A stretch of DNA of 64,000 nucleotides from the NCBI GenBank assembly GCA_011391595.1, contig JAABQG010000011.1, forward strand, positions 1 through 64,000. Direction: 5' to 3'. The first letter of the stretch is position 1; each line of letters opens with the position of its first letter. The DNA comes from Hydrogenophaga sp. GTDB lineage: Bacteria; Pseudomonadota; Gammaproteobacteria; Burkholderiales; Burkholderiaceae_C. The notes under the pieces are model-generated. The model made no database searches. It was not told the DNA's origin and was given only the letters and a program-made list of their open reading frames with translations. Shown here in pieces: positions 61,423 through 64,000 of this stretch. The position numbers and the translations under genes were made by a program.

Positions 61423-62210
61423 TGGCCGAAATCAAACCAGCGGCCGGGTCTGCCGGGCGCGTCTATCTGGTCGGGGCTGGCCCAGGTGACCCTGAGCTGT
61501 TGACGTTGCGCGCCGTACGGCTGCTACAGCAGGCCGACGTGATTGTCTATGACCATCTGGTTTCCAGCGCTGTACTGGATTTCGTCACCCCGTCGGCAGA
61601 GCGGATCTACGCTGGCAAGCGCCGAAACGAGCACACCATGCGGCAGGAACAGATCAACGGACTGCTGGTCAAACTGGCCAGTGAAGGCAAGCAGGTGGTA
61701 CGCCTCAAAGGCGGCGACCCGTTTATCTTCGGACGCGGTGGCGAGGAATTGCAGGCCTTGGCCGCACGAGGTGTTGCCTTTGAGGTCGTCCCCGGCGTGA
61801 CGGCGGCATCCGGCGTGTCCAGCTACGCCGGAATTCCCTTGACACACCGCGACTACGCACAGAGCTGCCTGTTTGTGACAGGGCACCTGAAGGACGGCAC
61901 CGCCGATCTGGACTGGCACAGCCTGGTCAGACCCTGCCAGACCGTGGTCATCTACATGGGCCTCGGAGGACTTCCGGAAATATGCCGCCAGCTGATACAG
62001 CATGGCGCTCCACCTACCCTCCCCGTCGCCGTGGTGCAGGATGGCAGCATCTCCACACAGAGAGTCGTGACCGGGACACTTGCCGACATTCCTGAAACGG
62101 TTGTGAAGGCGGGCCTGAAGTCGCCGTGCCTCACGATCATCGGCGAGGTCGTCAAGCTGCATGATTCACTGGCGTGGTTCACGCCAGCAACCCAGGAAAC
62201 GACGACCTGA
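61422..62210 (+). CDS. cobA: Uroporphyrinogen-III C-methyltransferase (SUMT)
   Basis: This enzyme adds two methyl groups to uroporphyrinogen III for siroheme, the cofactor of DsrAB. The 262-residue product has the family motifs [18 protein letters not shown] (about 12-29), [22 protein letters not shown] and [19 protein letters not shown]. The ATG at 61422 overlaps the dsrR stop, so they are coupled. Its position in the dsr operon shows dedication to DsrAB. It could equally be named after siroheme-specific SUMTs. Confidence 0.94.
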   Translation: MAEIKPAAGSAGRVYLVGAGPGDPELLTLRAVRLLQQADVIVYDHLVSSAVLDFVTPSAERIYAGKRRNEHTMRQEQINGLLVKLASEGKQVVRLKGGDPFIFGRGGEELQALAARGVAFEVVPGVTAASGVSSYAGIPLTHRDYAQSCLFVTGHLKDGTADLDWHSLVRPCQTVVIYMGLGGLPEICRQLIQHGAPPTLPVAVVQDGSISTQRVVTGTLADIPETVVKAGLKSPCLTIIGEVVKLHDSLAWFTPATQETTT

Positions 62211-62231
62211 TCGGTCCACTGCAAGAACGGA

Positions 62232-62930
62232 TCAGCTTCGAGCTTTGTGCGCCGACGCATCGGCAGCCTTGGTGCCGTCGGGGGAGTGACGGTACTCGTA
62301 GGCAAAGACGGCCGCCTCGACCCGCGAGCGCAAGTTGAGCTTGTCCATGATGTGTCGCACGTGCAGCTTGACCGTGTTGTGACTGATGTCCAGCGCCTGC
62401 GCAATGACCTTGTTGCTCTGCCCTCGCGCGACATGGTCCAGTACCTCGCGCTCCCGCTCGGTAAGCGATGCCACGAGGTCCCCCATGACCGACACTTTGG
62501 GTCCGGACTGCAGGATCTGCGCGAGTTTCAGCGTCATGGCCGATGCCACGACCATCTCACCGCGTGCCGCCCTGCCAATGGCGTCAATCACCTCCTCCGG
62601 CTCCATGTCCTTGAGAAGATAGCCACGAACACCAGCGCGCAGGGCCGCCGCCAGATCGTCCTCGCTGTCACTCATGGTCAAAATGACAACCGGGGTTTCG
62701 CAGCCTTCCGAACGGATCATTCGAAGCACACTCAAGCCGTCCGTCGTCGCCAGGCGCAAGTCCAGAACCATCAGGTCCGGTTGATGCTCGCGCAGCATCG
62801 GCACGACCTGCGCCGGATCACCGGTAGCCATCACGACGGTCATGTCACCGCGGTGTTCCAGCAACTCGGTCAGGCCACTGCGACACAGCGCATGGTCATC
62901 GACCAGCATCACACGGGTGCGTTCCGTCAT
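62232..62930 (-). CDS. NarL/FixJ-family response regulator
   Basis: The 232-residue regulator has a receiver domain (phosphorylated Asp in LMVLDLRLATTDG, about 57), and a LuxR-type DNA-binding domain (LTEREREVLDHVARGQSNK, about 155-173) with recognition helix SHNTVKLHVRHIMDKL. It is convergent with the SUMT gene and overlaps its sensor kinase by four bases, so the two form a two-component system. Control of the neighbouring dsr operon is a reasonable guess. Confidence 0.9.
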   Translation of the reverse strand: MTERTRVMLVDDHALCRSGLTELLEHRGDMTVVMATGDPAQVVPMLREHQPDLMVLDLRLATTDGLSVLRMIRSEGCETPVVILTMSDSEDDLAAALRAGVRGYLLKDMEPEEVIDAIGRAARGEMVVASAMTLKLAQILQSGPKVSVMGDLVASLTEREREVLDHVARGQSNKVIAQALDISHNTVKLHVRHIMDKLNLRSRVEAAVFAYEYRHSPDGTKAADASAHKARS

Positions 62931-64000
62931 GCGTGAACCTCCACCGCCAAGGATCTCACCGGAACCACCAGTCGCACCCGGGTGCCGCCGCCTTCGTTTC
63001 TCCCCACCTCGATGCTGCCGCCCAGCCGCAGGGCTCGGCCCCGCATGATCTCCAGGCCAAAGTGCCTTGAAGCGCCCAGCCCCGTGGCGGCGGTGACAAT
63101 CGTCGAAACGAAAGGCTCCGTCATGCCCAGTCCGTCGTCTTCGATCAGGAACTCCACCCGTTGGGAATTCTTGTCAATTGTCACGAAGGCCCGGCGGGCC
63201 ATGGAGTGTTTTGCGATATTGGCAAGCGCTTCCTGAACGATGTGAAACACCTGAACCTCCTGCTCATCTGTCAGGTTCAGATTTTGCGCCGAATTCCGGA
63301 TTTCCAGTTCAATGCCGGTACGGTCAAAAAAACCCTCTCCGATGCCGTGCAGCGCATGAAGCAGGCCGAGCGGATCCATTCGCGTGCGGAAATAGGTCAT
63401 GACTTCGCGCAGGTTGTGATGCACCTCGCCCACGGCCTTCTTGACATCCGAGAAATACTTGATCGAAAGCGGGTCGTCGTGCGCCAGCATCGCATCGTTG
63501 AGCAGGGGAAGGCGCATTTTCACGTAGGCCAGCGTCTGGGCGAGGGCGTCATGCACTTCATTGACCATTTCCTGACGCTCTCTCATCACCGTCAGGCGCA
63601 AGCGCTCGCGCTCGATCCTTGCATTGTGCAGTGTCAAGCCCAGCAATTGCCCGATCAACCGCAGTATCGCCTCGGTCTGCGGCGGAATGGTCGCGTCAGA
63701 TTCAAAAAACAGGTTGTAGATCCCCAGCACCTCGTCGCCGTGAGGCATCGAGATCGCGAGCACGCGATGGCACTGCAGTCCGAAATAGGCGTCCGACCCG
63801 TGGCGGGCACAGGAGCGGACATCGTCCACCCAGCCCAGAACGTCTTTGCTCACGGCAATGCCACACATGCCGCAGTTGCGTTCCACCAGGCGCTCGTTCA
63901 TCAGCACGTTCGGTGGCAGGCCGAGTTGCCCCACCAGACGCATGTGCTTTCCGTCATCGGTGAGGACGCGGACTGCCCCGGCCTGCGCACCTGCCAGGGC
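62927..64000 (-). CDS. NarX-type GAF sensor histidine kinase (N-terminal part beyond the window)
   Basis: The gene runs off the right edge; the 357 visible codons remain open to the boundary. It has a GAF domain with the cysteines NCGMCG and SCARHG, then a coiled linker, a HisKA_3 H-box (EVHDALAQTLAYVKMRLPL) and an HATPase domain (VQEALANIAKHS, DDGLGM, GGGTRVRL). This is the NarX/LiaS class. The GAF cysteines may bind a metal centre or form a thiol switch. It overlaps the response regulator by four bases. Confidence 0.9.
   Translation of the reverse strand, partial: ALAGAQAGAVRVLTDDGKHMRLVGQLGLPPNVLMNERLVERNCGMCGIAVSKDVLGWVDDVRSCARHGSDAYFGLQCHRVLAISMPHGDEVLGIYNLFFESDATIPPQTEAILRLIGQLLGLTLHNARIERERLRLTVMRERQEMVNEVHDALAQTLAYVKMRLPLLNDAMLAHDDPLSIKYFSDVKKAVGEVHHNLREVMTYFRTRMDPLGLLHALHGIGEGFFDRTGIELEIRNSAQNLNLTDEQEVQVFHIVQEALANIAKHSMARRAFVTIDKNSQRVEFLIEDDGLGMTEPFVSTIVTAATGLGASRHFGLEIMRGRALRLGGSIEVGRNEGGGTRVRLVVPVRSLAVEVHA

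Overview
The window looks like the chromosome of a GC-rich betaproteobacterium, most likely Burkholderiales and near Comamonadaceae. The evidence is the cox and cox-assembly gene order with DUF2909, DUF2970 and DUF2244 companions, the bioC-like/comF and tamAB neighbourhoods, DUF1841, a CIRCE element in front of rpoH, and a dispersed 30-bp-core intergenic repeat. The second half carries a large sulfur-oxidation locus, so the organism is probably a sulfur-oxidising (mixotrophic or lithotrophic) respirer with an aa3-type oxidase.

Left half (1-31218, GC-rich housekeeping DNA). A terminal fragment of an upstream gene is followed by rpoH under a perfect HrcA/CIRCE operator. A minus-strand cytochrome aa3 region follows: coxB-coxA-small assembly peptide-ctaG-DUF2970-coxC, then surf1-unknown-ctaA-ctaB-sco. 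Next come a DUF2244 protein, a bioC-like methyltransferase, comF, trmL, a MaoC hydratase, a ParA-like ATPase, a KefB/C-type antiporter, a TSUP permease, a TRIC-like channel, a GNAT enzyme, a pcaF-like thiolase, DUF1841, cytochrome c4, a MoxR/GNAT/VWA(CoxE-like) trio, a hemerythrin, a conserved hypothetical, tamA, tamB and tRNA-Arg(CCT). The tRNA overlaps the 3' end of tamB.

Right half (31243-64000, visibly less GC-biased, all sulfur metabolism). On the minus strand lies soxR-C-D-Y-Z-A-X-B, preceded by two small c-type cytochromes. On the plus strand is a tusA-dsrE2-unknown-yeeE module. A nine-gene minus-strand block of mostly uncharacterised genes (42724-48186) is divergent from dsrA. It encodes a Cas6/Cmx6-like protein without any CRISPR array, a cysteine-free DsrC homologue (RspA type), a TauD-like dioxygenase, a helix-turn-helix/ferredoxin/reductase fusion, an S24-like protein and several cysteine-bearing or small unknowns. 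The plus-strand reverse-Dsr operon dsrABEFHCMKLJOPN-R-sumt follows. Its DsrN is fused in frame to another cysteine-free DsrC-like domain. A NarX/NarL-like two-component system, cut by the window edge, closes the region.

How the parts fit: SoxXA, YZ, B and CD would oxidise thiosulfate in the periplasm. YeeE and TusA/DsrE2 would bring sulfur in and relay it. DsrEFH and DsrC would deliver persulfide to DsrAB, with DsrMKJOP and DsrL handling electrons. The SUMT and DsrN would supply and modify siroheme, and cytochromes c and the aa3 oxidase would take the electrons. The joint presence of soxCD and a complete rDsr set is unusual. The most original parts are the divergent block opposite dsrA and the DsrN-RspA fusion.
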